Both the position numbers and the translations under genes were made by a program. 64,000 bases of DNA from Jaltomata sinuosa (Eukaryota > Streptophyta > Magnoliopsida > Solanales > Solanaceae). This document shows positions 24,263 to 36,258 of the stretch, piece by piece. The stretch is from NCBI GenBank assembly GCA_003996215.1, contig QJPP01007241.1, positions 1,116,001 to 1,180,000 on the forward strand, read 5' to 3'. The notes beneath the pieces are model-generated. The model had not been told where the DNA came from, ran no database searches, and worked only from the letters and a program-made list of their open reading frames with translations. Within the stretch, counting starts at the first letter, position 1. Each line of letters starts with the position of its first letter.

Positions 24263-25642
24263 ATTCATGTGGTGACATGGAGTCCAGTGTCATTCACCCA
24301 CACTGAAAAAATTTGTCCTAACCGGCCAAAGTTAGAACCATGTTCATAAGGATCCTGTCATATGCCACGGAGGGCAACCTATGGTGGCAACGTAGTTCTG
24401 GACTTGGGTTATCTAGAACCCTTATCCCTAGGTGCTAAATACTACTCCCAAAACATATAACACAAGGCTCACATTCATGTGACATATGTAGATATCAAGC
24501 TTGTTCATAAACATGTTCATACCCCAGATCTTCATACTACTCACGAATCTTGGTTTAGAAAATGATTCATGAGCATTGATGGAACATCGGGTGTCTTGTA
24601 TTGCATAATAATTCATAACTTGAAAATTTTCATGGCCTTAGTTCAATTTCATAATAACATATACTTTTATAAAACATAGGAACTAGGCATGCACTTGCTT
24701 GAAATTCATGAAATCATGCCATCATTTGCCCCAATTTTCTTAAATCACTTCATGCATATAGGATTCACCCTAATTAACCTTCAATTCATTAAATAGGAGT
24801 TCATATGTAAAAACCCATTCAAAATCATGCAATTTAATAGAATTTCTATAATTAAATCACGAGAAGAAAATTTATAACAAAACCCATAAGAATTGGGTAA
24901 AAAAACCCTAAATTAAAAGTTCATGAAATCACAATTTAAAATTTGGAGTTTTGGGCACAAGGGTGAAAGGAACCCATTGTTGAATACCCACATACCTTGA
25001 TTGAAGCTAACCCACTTGAATTGAAAAGACTTAGGAGACTTGAACTTGGAGCTTGGAGGAGAACTTTTCCTTTTTGGGAGAAGAATGAAGATTTGAGAAG
25101 GAACTTAGGCTAATGAGGGTGAAAACCCTTCTAGAAATAGCCAAAACGACATAATTTAGGAGTTAAAAGGATGGGTAATAACTAAAATACCCCTGGGGTT
25201 TAATTAAGAAAAAGTTAGAAAATGGGTCGGCCTCAGGAATCACGGGTCGGTTCTATGGGTCATCGTTTGAACCACGACCTGTGGTTCCAACTTGTAGTTC
25301 CTGGCCAACCATTCAGGCTGCAGAAGGCAATCCTACGGGTCAACAAGACGGACCTGTAGAATGGATGATGGGTCATCAAACTAAGTCATGAAACCTGGGG
25401 AACTTGTCATCCCTCTGATCTGGTTCTACGAGTTGACACGACGGACCCGTGGTTTAAACCACGGTCCGTAGAACTACCTCATGGTCCCAGACCAGAGGCT
25501 GAATCAACAAAAAGGAATCACGGTTCTATTCCATGACCCATGGTTCAAACCACGTCCCATGGTTTGGACTCGTCATTTCAGGAACATGAAAATTTTCTGA
25601 GTTTCAGACTTAGATAGATGGTTTGATTTTTGAGGTGTTACA
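24263..25642 (-). repeat. Truncated gypsy LTR (subfamily L1a)
   Basis: Matches the outer part of the T1/T3 LTRs (CATGGAGTCCAGTG, CTAACCGGCCAAAG, GGGCAACCTATGG) and ends GAGGTGTTACA. The inner ~600 bp, including the PBS side, are missing where it meets ATH1. Near-palindromes at 25230-25600. Confidence 0.85.
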
Positions 25643-26499
25643 CCAACTGAGGTCTTTATCAATTAATGTTGATCAAAGTCAACTCTAGGTATAAATTTCT
25701 AACTTCCTAACCTATGACTCAAAATAAAATTGAGTGCCTCGAGACCCAAACCGATAGTGCTACTAAATCAAAATGATATTCTAGAGCTAACAAAACTGCT
25801 GAAATTCTCATACGACGTCTAAATCTCAATATATTAACCAATGTCAACTATGTCATTTTCAAAACCTTTCAAAATGAAAAACTCACCTAAAACCTAGCCA
25901 AACACCTCGGAAACCGTGTCACCCACTTCCACGAAGTACAAATAGCATAATGCAACTATGGGAAGGGGAAAAATAGTTAAAATGCAAGAAAAACTAAAAA
26001 ATCTCCATGAGAGTTGGTATACGTATGTGGTGGCCGCATGTTGGACTTGAAAGAATCTATAAATATGAGAATTTTTAGAATTCTAAATCTTATTTCATTT
26101 TGTCTAACTTTATAAAGAGAGAAACACCCTAGGACTTCCCTAAATCATCTAAGGTGGTTTCCTATTTAATTTCCATAATTATGATATTAAATTATCAAGG
26201 ATTAACATAAGATTAACATCCTAATCCCTAGATGCTTGAAAATCAATCCAAAATCAATTGAAAAGGAATTTTAGTGATTTCTTTAAAAATAAGAACTTCA
26301 TCTATTTTTGGTATTTCTAATTACTTGAAAAGAGTGTTACGATGATCCAAATCCATAAAATTTATTGGGATGGAACCATATTATGAAGAACCCTACTCTA
26401 GGCTTGAACATTAATTTCATGAAAGAGATGAGAATTTAAAATTTGATCTAGTTTTAATCTTCATAACTCTAATTAAATATAGAGTGATTGAAGGAAGGC
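25643..26499. other. Unassigned non-coding stretch
   Basis: AT-rich, no ORF and no repeat found elsewhere in the window. CTATAAATA at about 26050 could be a chance TATA. It may be an old LTR scrap or the 5' part of the RNase H-like locus; I cannot tell which. Confidence 0.4.
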
Positions 26500-27098
26500 C
26501 TTTCAATCCTTCTTCTTCGGTAGTGATCTCTCTAGATATACAGAATATCAGGTCCTTCCAGGAAGATCTAGACCTAGATGTAGTACTTCCACCTTTATAT
26601 CAAGTGGAATCCTCCAAAATACCCCAATGTGATGCTTAATACCGATGGAATGAACCGCCAATATTTATCCTCTAATGGCCTGGGTGGAGTTTTTTGAACC
26701 AGTAACGGTGATTGGCTATTAGGATTTCTGACTTAGTTGGCTTAGCCAATCCACTGGATACCGAACTGCTTTCTCTTCTTAATGGCTTAGAGCTGGCTAT
26801 GCAGTTTCATCTCTATCCTCTAGAAATCAATGTGGATGTTGCATTACTGTCAAAATTATTGTATTCCCCTATTACTAATCCTTTTCCTTGACTCCTTGAC
26901 TGCAGGTTCGTTCTCCACCAGCTGGGTGATCTAGTGGTTTGCCACATCTTTAGAGAGAAGAATATAGTAGCTGATAGACTAGCAAGCATGGCCACTATAG
27001 TTTCTGGAAGGGATAAAACAACAAGCACTTTTGGGGATCCTCCTGCTGCTTTATTGCCCAATTTAGATGCTGACAAACGAGGCAAGGAATTCACTTGA
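26500..27098 (+). pseudogene. RNase H-like domain gene remnant (RVT_3 type)
   Basis: Plant RNase H-like module, as found at the C-terminus of LINE polyproteins or as stand-alone genes. Readable pieces over shifting frames: KWNPPKYPNVMLNTDG (first Asp), NGDWLLGF, then a good stretch NPLDTELLSLLNGLELAMQF (Glu) and YPLEINVDVALLSKLL (Asp), then LHQLGDLVVCHIFREKNIVA followed by DRLASMATIV (last Asp). It ends with GKEFT and a TGA at 27096-27098. There are stops after GGVF and around LT-LA, and a frame change near 26890. The residue pattern fits the family, but I cannot say which host gene or LINE it came from. Confidence 0.8.
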
Positions 27099-27221
27099 TG
27101 AGTGACTGCTTTGCATCTCGCTCAACTTTTGTTTATAGTTCTAGTAATATGTTGTTAACCTCTAGCACAGATATGGCCATTGTAAGTTATGTAGCAGATA
27201 ATAGCACTACTATTGTGGTAA

Positions 27222-27226
27222 ACCCA
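27222..27226. repeat. T2 target site duplication, left
   Basis: ACCCA directly before the LTR start, identical to 36780-36784. The empty site would read GTGGTAA-ACCCA-CAATTACTC. Confidence 0.93.
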
Positions 27227-29228
27227 TGTAATGACTGGGTCTATCATTATGGGTAAACCTTTCATGCCAAGTTTCAGGTTAGAAAACTTCCGGGTTTAAG
27301 AGTTGGAAATTTTGAGGTAGGCTAGTCTCGAAGGGTTTCTGAGTGAGGTATGGTCTAGGTCAATCTGGGTGAGGATTGGGTAATGTATCTTGTGTTGAGC
27401 TAGTTTTTATGTTAGCTAAGATATTAAGGAGTTTGGAGGACTTTTTGTAAATGAATTCGGGTAAGTAGAACTCTCGGTATTAATGTTGATGTGAAGGGGT
27501 TGTTTCAGAATGTCAAGATTTAAGGTGTGTTGTAAAATAGGAACTTTTGGGGATTTTCTGAGGTTTTGTCTCGTGTCAACCACGATAGTAGTCGGTTCCT
27601 CTATAAAGGCACTGCTATAGCGGTGTACAGACCGCTATAGTAGATTTAGTCGGGATTAATGGAGAAACTTCCCCAAAAATGTTCAGAATTTTTGAAGAAC
27701 ATTTTGGGGAAGGGCATAGATGAAGGGAGGTGATTTTCAGTGATTTTCTACCAAACTCCATTGAAAAGGTAAGGTTTTTGTTCCCCATATTCGTATTTCA
27801 ATTTTCATACCTTAGAAAGTATAATCTCGGGCTTGGGAGAATGTTTGGAAATTCTAGGTATAGAATTTGTGGGTTATGATTATTATCATTTATGCATGTT
27901 TAAAACACCATTATTCGCTAAATATAACAGTAAAAATTGGTAGTTTAGGGAATATTAATGGTGAGAAAGCCCAGAGATGGGTGGAATGATTATGGTTTGG
28001 CCTAGGGATTAGGATTTTGCATAATCCGAGTAATTTTAGGCCATTGGACTGATTTAGTATATTGTGTACTTGTTTTTAGACCAAGAGCAAGCGAAAGCTT
28101 CCGGAAATAAGAAGGCTCTGGTCCAGTAACGTTTCAGGCTATTTGAGGTAGGTAATGGTTCTTGTCTTACCAAATGCAATGTATATACATATAACTTTAG
28201 CTTAGTGATGTACATGCTTGCATGCTTAGGGGATGAAGTTATGAATGTCCAAGTATTTGGGGTGTCAATTATGTGAAATGAACTTGATTATTGTTTGTTG
28301 GTTTTACAAGTGTGTTCTATTCACTCAATTATTAACTATTGGCTTGGTGTGACATTCGGTTGGCTTAGGTACCACGCCTAGTATGGGATACTAAAGGTTG
28401 GCTCGGGTACCATCCCTGGTACAGGTTCTATATTTATTGGCTTGGGTACCACGCCTGGTACGGGTTTAATTATGCATTGTTAACTGTGTTTGTCGATGGT
28501 TCCATGAGTGGACCGAGTTGATTATTGAATCTGTGATTGATTATATTAGTCCTTAAGAGGTCGGGTTATTACATTTAAATATGGGGATAGTCCTAGGGTG
28601 GACCGGGCATTGCATGTTAACACTTAGGTATTGGTCTAGGGAACCTTAGATAGTTCGAGTGATGTGGAAAAGAGTAAGTTCCATGATTATTAGTCATTGT
28701 TAGATGGTTGTTGAACCTATTACATGTTTGTACTACTTTACTTAGTTTTGGTTTATTGTATCTACATTGTTTATTGGAGTTGGCCGATGATCCTACCGGT
28801 ACACAGTGGTTGTGTACTGATTCTGCACTTGTTTTCTTTTACGAGTACAAGATATCTTTCAGTAGCTCCTATGTGACCTCAGATATAGTCCCAGCGATTC
28901 TAGATTTCAAGGGTGAGCTGCTTCTGTTGGGCTTCCTTGTTTTCTTCCAGTTTAGTTATGGTCCATCTGTTTCCGGACTTAAACTCTTATTTTTGGGGTT
29001 GCATCCCCATTCTGGACATTTGTAGATATTTTGGTATGATGACTTTTAGTTTCTAAGGGTAATTTCTGCATAATATTATTAGTTTGATTTAGATGTGAAT
29101 GATTGTTCCTTATTTTAATATAAACTGGTTTTGAGCTATTTGTTTTGCTAAGTGTTGGATTGGTAATTGGTTTGCTCATCCGGGTTTTTTTTAGGTGGGT
29201 TCCACTCGTGGCGGTTTGGGTCGTGACA
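27227..29228 (+). repeat. T2 5' LTR (family L2)
   Basis: TGTAATGACTGGG to GGTCGTGACA, 2,002 bp. It contains a shortened CTATAG palindrome zone (27575-27650) and three GTACCA hairpin units (28350-28470). Confidence 0.92.
28350..28470 (+). repeat. GTACCA-N4-TGGTAC hairpin array in T2 5' LTR
   Basis: Three ~40-bp units of GGCTCGGGTACCACGCCTGG type. The best arms are GTACCA and TGGTAC around a four-base loop. Equivalent arrays: 35669-35770, 61118-61265 and 62605-62760. Confidence 0.85.
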
Positions 29229-29232
29229 AAGA

Positions 29233-29243
29233 TGGTATCAGAG
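29233..29243 (+). other. T2 primer binding site
   Basis: TGGTATCAGAG four bases after the LTR end, initiator tRNA-Met type. The next base breaks the usual 12-mer (A for C). Confidence 0.88.
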
Positions 29244-29446
29244 ATATAGGTTCATTGATCTCATTATACCAAAATGGGTCTAGTAGAGTCTTGCAAAATG
29301 GTACGGATACGTCTGTACTTTTCTTCGAGAGGCTATAGGACTTTAGGAAACTATCTTTTCCTTCTTCCTTCATGCTATAACTTGATTCTAATTGGTATAT
29401 GGTGATATAAATTGGTATCTAACTTCTTTTACTTTTTGGACCGCAG

Positions 29447-30690
29447 ATAGTAAATACCAGACATAATAGAGCGAGAGCAGAGGTTTGGGTAGCGGGACAA
29501 ACGGTCAGAGAATACGGAAGGGGTATGGGCAGGGGTCGAGGTAGGGCAACACCCGCCAGGGGTGGAGAGGCAGCTGCAGGATCAAGAGCGGCGACCCCTC
29601 CCCCACCCTAGGATCATGTTGAGGAGGAAGTTGAGGTTGTTCTTGAGGAGGGCACAAAACTGGCAGAGGCGGCACCGACTGGAAGTGCAGTCCTTCCCCC
29701 TATATTTCCTGAGGTATTTCAGCAAGTGTGAACCATTCTGAGTGGCCTAGTAGGTGCTGGAGCCACTCCTACTAGTACTACGGATCAGGTTCCGAGCACT
29801 CAACCAACAATCACATGGCTCGTAGGATGGATGCAACATCGGGTGCTAATGACTTCTTTCGTTTGATGTTAGGTACTGTTATGACTAGGACTGAGCATGA
29901 GATGTTGACAAAGTTCTTAAAACTAAAGCCTCCGATGTTTCAGAGTACTGAGAAAGAGGATGCATATGAGTTTATTTTTGACTGCTATGAGAGGCTGCAT
30001 AAGCTGGGTATTGTGCAGCAGCATAGGGTAGAGTTCATCACCTTCCATCTTCAGGGTGATGCCAAGCAGCGATGGAGGTCTCATGTAGAGTGTCGGCCAT
30101 CAGCTTTTACTCCGCTGACCTGGGCGCAATTCCATCCTCTTTTCTTAGAGAATATGTTCCTCGCACCTTGAGGGATTGCAAAAAGGATGAGTTTATGGCT
30201 CTTGAGCAGGGTAACATGTCAGTTTCAGTCTATGAGGACAAATTTCATACCTTGTCATGTTTTTCTACTCAGCTTCTAGGTACGGGAGAGAAGAGGATTT
30301 GTCTAATTATGAAGGGCCTGAATACTGAGTTGCAGGTATTGTCTGTGCATATGACCTCAGCAGGAAAAAGTTTTGATGAGGTGATGGATTATGTGAAGAA
30401 ATTAGAGGGGGTAAGACAGGTTGGGCAGGCTAAGGTGTTAGCCAAAAAGTCCTGGAATAAAGGTAATTATATTGGTTCATACTCTAAGGGTCACAAACAA
30501 CAAGTATTTCTGCTCGTCCTATTTAGTCATCCTTACCAGCTTCTACAGGTGGTCGTCCGGGAGCTAGTAAGTTTCAGCTCCTAGAGGCTAGGAGGCTTCT
30601 TATACTTCTAGTGGCAGGCCTACTCTTGACTGCAGATGCTTTCACTATGGTGATCCAGGTCACTTCAAGAGGGAGTGCCCTCACAAGTAG
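29447..30690 (+). pseudogene. gag: T2 gag
   Basis: The expected start is ATA at 29447-29449 followed by VNTRHNRARA, so the ATG appears lost. An Arg/Gly-rich head (GRGMGRGRGRATPARGG) leads to stops. The capsid part 29815-30171 includes FLKLKPPMFQSTEKEDAYEF and AKQRWRSHVECRP. It then shifts frame near 30150 to continue LKDEF-like text, GNMSVSVYEDKFHTLSCF and MKGLNTELQVL. The nucleocapsid knuckle (30637-30678) reads CFHYGDPGHFKREC, with Tyr in place of the second zinc Cys. Order and length fit a Tekay-type Gag. Confidence 0.88.
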
Positions 30691-30869
30691 GCAGGTAATC
30701 AGACTTAGCAACAGTCAAAGGTTGTGGTTCCAGTAGGTAGAGGTGGCTACGCTAGATATCATCTACAAGGTGGGTGAGGTAACTTTCAGAAAGTCCGGAG
30801 AGATAGAGGAAATAGTGGCACGGGCAGGGGGTGGCACAACCAGCTAGAAAAGTTGCTCGAATTGATGAC

Positions 30870-31215
30870 TGAGCCCATTGTTATGCATTACTAGGGAAGT
30901 CTGAGGCTGAGGCGTCAGATGGTGTGATCACAGGTATAATTCTAGTCTGTGATAGGATGACCTCTGTACTGTTTGACCTAGGTTCTACTTATTCATATGT
31001 TTCTGTGAAATTTGCTTTGGGTATGGATTTGGTTTTTGATGTCCTTGATTCCTCTATCCATGTTTCTACCCCGGTTGGAGAGTCTGTGATAGTAACCCAT
31101 GTTTATCATACTAGTCCTATAGTGTTTGTGGGATTGCAGACTTAGGTAGATTTGGTCATTCTGTACATGTTAGATTTTAATGTTATTTTGGGTATGACAT
31201 GACTGTCTGCATATC
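30870..31215 (+). pseudogene. pol: T2 aspartic protease
   Basis: AHCYALLGKSEAEASDG leads to the active site VLFDLGSTYSYVS, where Asp is retained (usual form DPGST). STPVGESVIVTHVY follows, with a stop at 31143-31145, and the domain ends FNVILGMT then another stop. Confidence 0.85.
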
Positions 31216-32220
31216 ATGTTGTGTTGAATTATAATACTAAGACCGTGACTCTAGATATTTCGAGTAAGGATAGGTTAGAGTGGGAAGGTGTGTACAGGCC
31301 TAAGCCGACTAAGATTATATTATTTGTTTGGACTAGGAAGTTAGTGGGAAGAGGTTGTTTGGCCTTTTTGGCTCATCTTTGGGTTGATAGTGTGGAGTCC
31401 CCTTCAATTGAGTTAGTTTCGGTAGTTTTAGAGTTTTAGGAGGTATTTCCAGCGGATCTGCCTGGCATGCCTCCTGATATAGACATTGACTTTTGTATAG
31501 ACTTGGAGCTGAGCACTCAGCCAATTTCTATTCCTCCCTATTGTATGGCCCCGACAGAGTTGAGGGAACTTAAGACTCACCTGCAGGAACTCTTATATAA
31601 AGGTTTTATTTGTCCCAGTGCTTCACTTTGGGGTGCTCCAGTTTTATTTGTGAAAAAGAACGATGGTAGTCTGAGGATGTGTATAGACTACAGGCAACTA
31701 AATAAGGTCACCATCCAAAACAAGTAACCTTTACCTTGCATAGATGACCTCTTTGACCAGTTACAGGGTGTTTCCGTGTTTTCAAAAATTAACTTGAGGT
31801 CGGGGTATTATAAGTTAAAGATTAGGCTTGAAGACATCCCTAAGACGACATTCCAGACTCGGTATGGGCATTATGAGTTCCTGGTGATGTCGTTTGGGTT
31901 GACCAATGCACCAGCAGCATTCATAAGCTTGATGAATGAGGTATTCAAATCATACCTGGATTCGTTCATCATTATGTTTATATATGACATTCTGATTTAC
32001 TCCAAGAGTAGGGAGGAGCATGCTGAACATCTTCGCATTGTTTTGGATATTTTGAAAGACCATAAGTTATATGCCAAGTTTTCCAAGTGTGAATTTTGGT
32101 TAACTTCAGTCGCCTTCTTAGGACATGTGGTGTCCAAAAAAAAGGGTGATGGTGGATCCCCAAAAGATTGAGGCAGTCAAGAGTTATATTTGGCTTAGAT
32201 CTGTGACTAAGGTTAGGAGT
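31216..32220 (+). pseudogene. pol: T2 reverse transcriptase with broken catalytic box
   Basis: Linker 31221-31439 (KTVTLDISSKDRLEWEG), then [35 protein letters not shown], a stop after IQNK, and [19 protein letters not shown]. The fingers/palm continue with [19 protein letters not shown]. The YXDD-type box reads FIYDIL (TAT at 31983-31985) where relatives have FIDDIL, so the first catalytic Asp of the pair is Tyr. A run of nine A's at 32137-32145 coincides with a frame change between GHVVSKK and [11 protein letters not shown]. Confidence 0.92.
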
Positions 32221-32790
32221 TTTGTGGGGCTTGCAAGCTACTATCGCAGGTTCATCAAGGACTTTGCATCCATCGCTACTCACTTGATGAGGTTAACTCA
32301 GCAGGAGGTACCGTTTGTGTGGTCCGACAAGTGTGAGGAGAGCTTCAAAAATCTCAAGACACTTCTTACCACAACTCTCATCTTATCACTGTTGGTTGAA
32401 GGAAAGGATTTCATTGTGTATTGTGATGCTTCACATTCAGGTTTGGGTGTTGTGTTAATGCAGGACAGGAATGTTATAGCTTATGCTTTGAGACATTTCA
32501 AGCCCCATGAGAAGAATTACCCAACCCATGACTTGGAGTTAGAAGCGATGGTCTTTACACTCAAGATTTGGAGGCACCACTTCTATGGTGTCAAGTGTGA
32601 AATGTTCATGGACCATCGCAACCAACAACATATGTTTACACAAAAAGACTTAAATCTGAGACACAGGAGGTGGATAGAGTTGTTAAAGGATTATAGTGTG
32701 ACATCCAGTAATATCTAGGCAAGGCTAATATGGTGGCAGATGCATTAAACCAGAAGGCGATTAACATGGGCAGTTTGGCTTGTTTGGGGG
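32221..32790 (+). pseudogene. pol: T2 RNase H domain
   Basis: GLASYYRRFIKDFASIA, then FIVYCDASHSGLGVVLMQ, THDLELEAMVFTLKIWR and FMDHRNQQHMF. A frameshift near 32690-32710 comes before GKANMVADAL. The acidic D-E-D-D positions are present, but the last is out of frame. Confidence 0.88.
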
Positions 32791-34050
32791 TGTCCAAATG
32801 ACCATTGGCTATGGAGATTCAGGATCTAGAATCTTAATTCATGCAGCTGGGCATCTCAGAACAGGGTGGGGTGGTGGCCAGTATTGAGGTCAAACCCACG
32901 TTTATAGAGGAAATAAAATCCAAGCAGTTCTAAGATGCACAGTTGAACAAGCTTCGAGGCAAGGTAGTATCCAAAGAGTCCAGGGATGCCACGTTGGATG
33001 CTGGCGGGGTGATGAGTTTCTAAGAGAGGATTTGTGTTCCTTGAGTTAATGAGTTGATTCAAAATGTATTGGCAGAGGCTCATGGTTTGTGATATTTCAT
33101 TCATTTTGGCGTAACCAAAATGTATTGGGACTTGAGGTAACTTTATTGGTGGCCTGGGATGAAGAGAGACATATCTGACTATTTGTCTAAGTGTCAAAAT
33201 TGTCAGCAGGTCAAATATGAGCACTAAAGGCCTATAGGATTGCTTCAGAGGATTCCCATTACCAAGTGGAAGTGGGAAATGATAGCCATGGATTTTGTGG
33301 TGGGTCTTCCTAAGACTTTGGGAAGGTATGACTCTATTTGGGTCATTGTGGACAGGCTGACCAAGTTAGATCATTTCATTTCAGTCAGGGTGGATTATAA
33401 TTTGTAGCAGTTGGCTAAGATTTATGTTAAGGAGATTGTGAGACTGCAAGAGGTGCCACTCTCCATCATTTCAGAAAGGGGTACGCAGTTTACCTCCAAG
33501 TTATGGGGTAAGTTACACGAAGAGTTGGACACTCAACTCACTTTCAATATAACTTTTCATCCTCAGACAAATGGTCAGTCGTAGAGGATAATTCAGGTAT
33601 TGGAGGACATGCTGAGAGCATGTATGATCGACTTTGCTCTAGTATCGACATGGAACCATTTGAGGCACTGTACGGGAGGGGATGTAGATCACCTATAGGG
33701 TGGTTTTAGGCAGGCGATGTGAAACCTTTGGGCATGGACTTGGTGAGGAAAGCTCAGTAAAAAGTGAGGGGAATTCTGACCAAGTTGCGAGCATCCCAAA
33801 GCATGCAGAAAGAGTATGCAGATCTCAAGGTAAGGGACATAGATTTTCAGGTTTGTGAATAGGTGTTATTGAAGGTGTCACCAATGAAGGGGGTTATGCG
33901 ATTCAGCAAGAAGGGCAAGCTCAGCCCTTGGTATATCAATCCATTCAAGGTTCTCAAGATTATAGGGCTAGTGTCTTACAGGTTAGCGCTACCCCCCAGT
34001 TTATCCGGAGTCCATCCAGTCTTCCATGTATCCATGCTAAAGTGATACCA
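32791..34050 (+). pseudogene. pol: T2 integrase with altered catalytic triad
   Basis: The finger region has EAHGL, FIHFGVTKMYWDLR and KCQNCQQVK. The core has AMDFVVGLPKTLGRYDSIWV (first Asp kept). It then has SIISERGTQF, with Glu (GAA 33474-33476) at the second catalytic Asp, and PQTNGQS-stop-RIIQ, where TAG at 33582-33584 sits at the catalytic Glu. A deletion of some tens of bases removes the following region (MIDF joined to EPFEALYGR). The C-terminal part 33863-34045 reads [20 protein letters not shown] and [10 protein letters not shown]. Confidence 0.9.
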
Positions 34051-34081
34051 TGGAGATAGAGAATATATTATCAAATGGGAT

Positions 34082-34297
34082 TCCATTTTGCTAGACAAGG
34101 ATCTTCAGTACGAAGAAGAACCAACTGCGATTCTTGATCGGGATGTCCAAAAATTAAGGACAAAAGAGATTAGGTCAATAAAGGTTCAATGGAAACATCA
34201 TCCGGTTGAGGAAGCCACTTGGGAAATTGAGAAGGACATGCGGAACAAATACCCTTACTTGTTTGAGGATTCAAGTACTATACTTTCCCTTTTTTAA
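34082..34297 (+). pseudogene. pol: T2 chromodomain
   Basis: C-terminal chromodomain of Tekay/Del chromoviruses, thought to steer integration to heterochromatin. It reads LQYEEEPTAILDRDVQKL, IRSIKVQWKHHPVEEATWEI and MRNKYPYLFED. It is separated from integrase by a stop after SMLK. Confidence 0.88.
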
Positions 34298-34689
34298 ATC
34301 ATCTTTTTGGGTTTAATCATTCAGGGATGAACGATGGGTAAATTGGTATCTGTTGTAATGACCAGGTACGTCGTTATGGATAAACCTTTCATGCCAAATT
34401 TTGGGTTAGAAAACTTCTGAGTTTGGCAGTTGAAAATTTTGGGCTAGGCTAGTCTCAGATGGTTTCTAAGTGAGATATTATCTAGGGTGATCCGGGTGAG
34501 GATTGGGTAATGTATCTTGTGTTGATATATTTTTCCATTAGCGAAGATATTCAGGAGTCCGAGGGACTTTTTGAAAATGAATTCAAGTAAGTAGAACTCC
34601 CGGTATTAAGGTTGATGTAAAGGGGTTGTTCTGGAACGTTAGGATTTAAGATGTGTTGTAAAATAGGCACTTTTGGGGAATTTTCTAAT

Positions 34690-34915
34690 GTTTTGTACCA
34701 TGTCAACAACTATAGCAGTTGACAACTGCTATAGCAGTTGACACTGTGCTATAGCGGCCACCGCTATAGCAGAGAAATTCCCACTATAGCGGAAGTCAAT
34801 ATCATTCAGCACCGCCATAGAGATCGATTCCGCTATGGCAGTGCCTCTATAGTGGTCGGTTCTTCTATGGCAGTGCCGCTATAGTGGTGTATGGACCACT
34901 ATAGCAAACTTAGTC
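34690..34915. repeat. CCGCTATAGCGG palindrome array in T2 3' LTR
   Basis: About ten copies of CTATAGC/GCTATAG and related words (for example GCTATAGCGG, CTATAGCAGTTGAC). The 5' LTR has only three or four (27575-27650). A related array lies at 60220-60375. Confidence 0.85.
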
Positions 34916-35668
34916 AGGATTAATGCAAAAACTTCTCCAAAAATATTTAAAATTTCTGAAGAACATTTTGGGAAAGGGCATAGATAAAGGGAGGCGATTT
35001 TCAAAGAATTTCCACCAAACTCCGTCAAAAAGGTAAGGTTTTTGTTCTCCATATTCCTATTTCGATTTACATACCTTGGAAACTATAGTCTCAGGCTTGG
35101 GGGAACACTTGGAATGACCTAGGATGATATACTCCGGTAGAAAAAAGGGGAATTCTAGGTATAAAATTTGTGGGTTATAATTATTATCGCTTATGCATGT
35201 TTAAAACATCATTATTCACTAAATTTAATCATAAAAAATGGTAGTTTAGGGTGAATTAATGGTGAGAAAGCCCGAGGATGGGTGGAATGTTTATGGTTTG
35301 GCCTGGGGATTAGGATTTTACATAATCCGAGTAATTTTAGGCCATTAGACTAATTTTAGTATATTGTGTATTTGATTTTAGACCAGGAGAAAGCAAAAGC
35401 TTTCGGAAATGGGAAGGCTCTGATCCAGTAAAGTTTTAGGCTATTCGAGGTAGGTGATGGTTCATATCTTACCAAATGCAATATATATACATGTACATGT
35501 AACTTTATCTTAGTGATGTACATGCTTACATGCTTAGGGGATGAATTTTTGAATGTCCAATTATTTGGGGTGTCAATTATGTGAAATGAACTTGATTATT
35601 TCTTGTTGGTTTTACAAGTGTGTTCTGTTCACTTTATTATTGTATGTTGGCTTTATGTGACATTCAGT

Positions 35669-35770
35669 TGGCTCGGGTACCACGCTTGGTATGGGATACT
35701 AACAGTTGGCTCGGGTACCATACCTGGTATAGATTCTATATTGATTGGCTCGGGTACCACGCCAGGTACA
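35669..35770 (+). repeat. GTACCA hairpin array in T2 3' LTR
   Basis: Three units matching those at 28350-28470. Right arms partly decayed (TGGTAT). Confidence 0.8.
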
Positions 35771-36258
35771 GATTTAATTATGCATTATTGATTGTGTTTG
35801 TCGATGGTTCCATGAGTGGACTGATTTGATTGTTGAATATGTGATTGATTATATTGGTCCTTGAGAGGCTGGGTTGTTCCATTTAAATGCAGGGATGGTC
35901 CTGGGGTGGATCGAGCATTGCATGTTAACACTTAGGTGTTAGACTAGGGAACCTTAGATGGTTCGGGTGATGTGGAAAAGAGTATGTGCCATGATTATTG
36001 TTCATGTTATATGGTTGTTGAACCTATTACATGTTTGTACTACATTACTTAGTTTTGATTTATTATATCTATATTTTTTGTTGGAGCTGACCGATGATCC
36101 TACCAGTACACGTTGGTTGTTAACTGATTCTGCACTTATTTTCTTTTATGAGTACAAGACATCTTCCGGTGACTCCTATGCAACTTCAGATATCGTCCCA
36201 GCAATTTCAGATTTTAAGGGTGAGCTTCTTCTATCGGGCTGTGTTGTTTACTTTTCCA

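Noticed and set aside
25643..26499. Promoter and first exon of the RNase H-like gene
   Set aside because: One TATA-like word and no readable exon; not enough to call.
28708..29025. 105-codon hydrophobic ORF in the T2 5' LTR, also partly at 35958-36473
   Set aside because: Lies fully inside the LTR, is not conserved as a reading frame between the two LTRs (the 3' version runs into the rps19 insert) and has no family resemblance.
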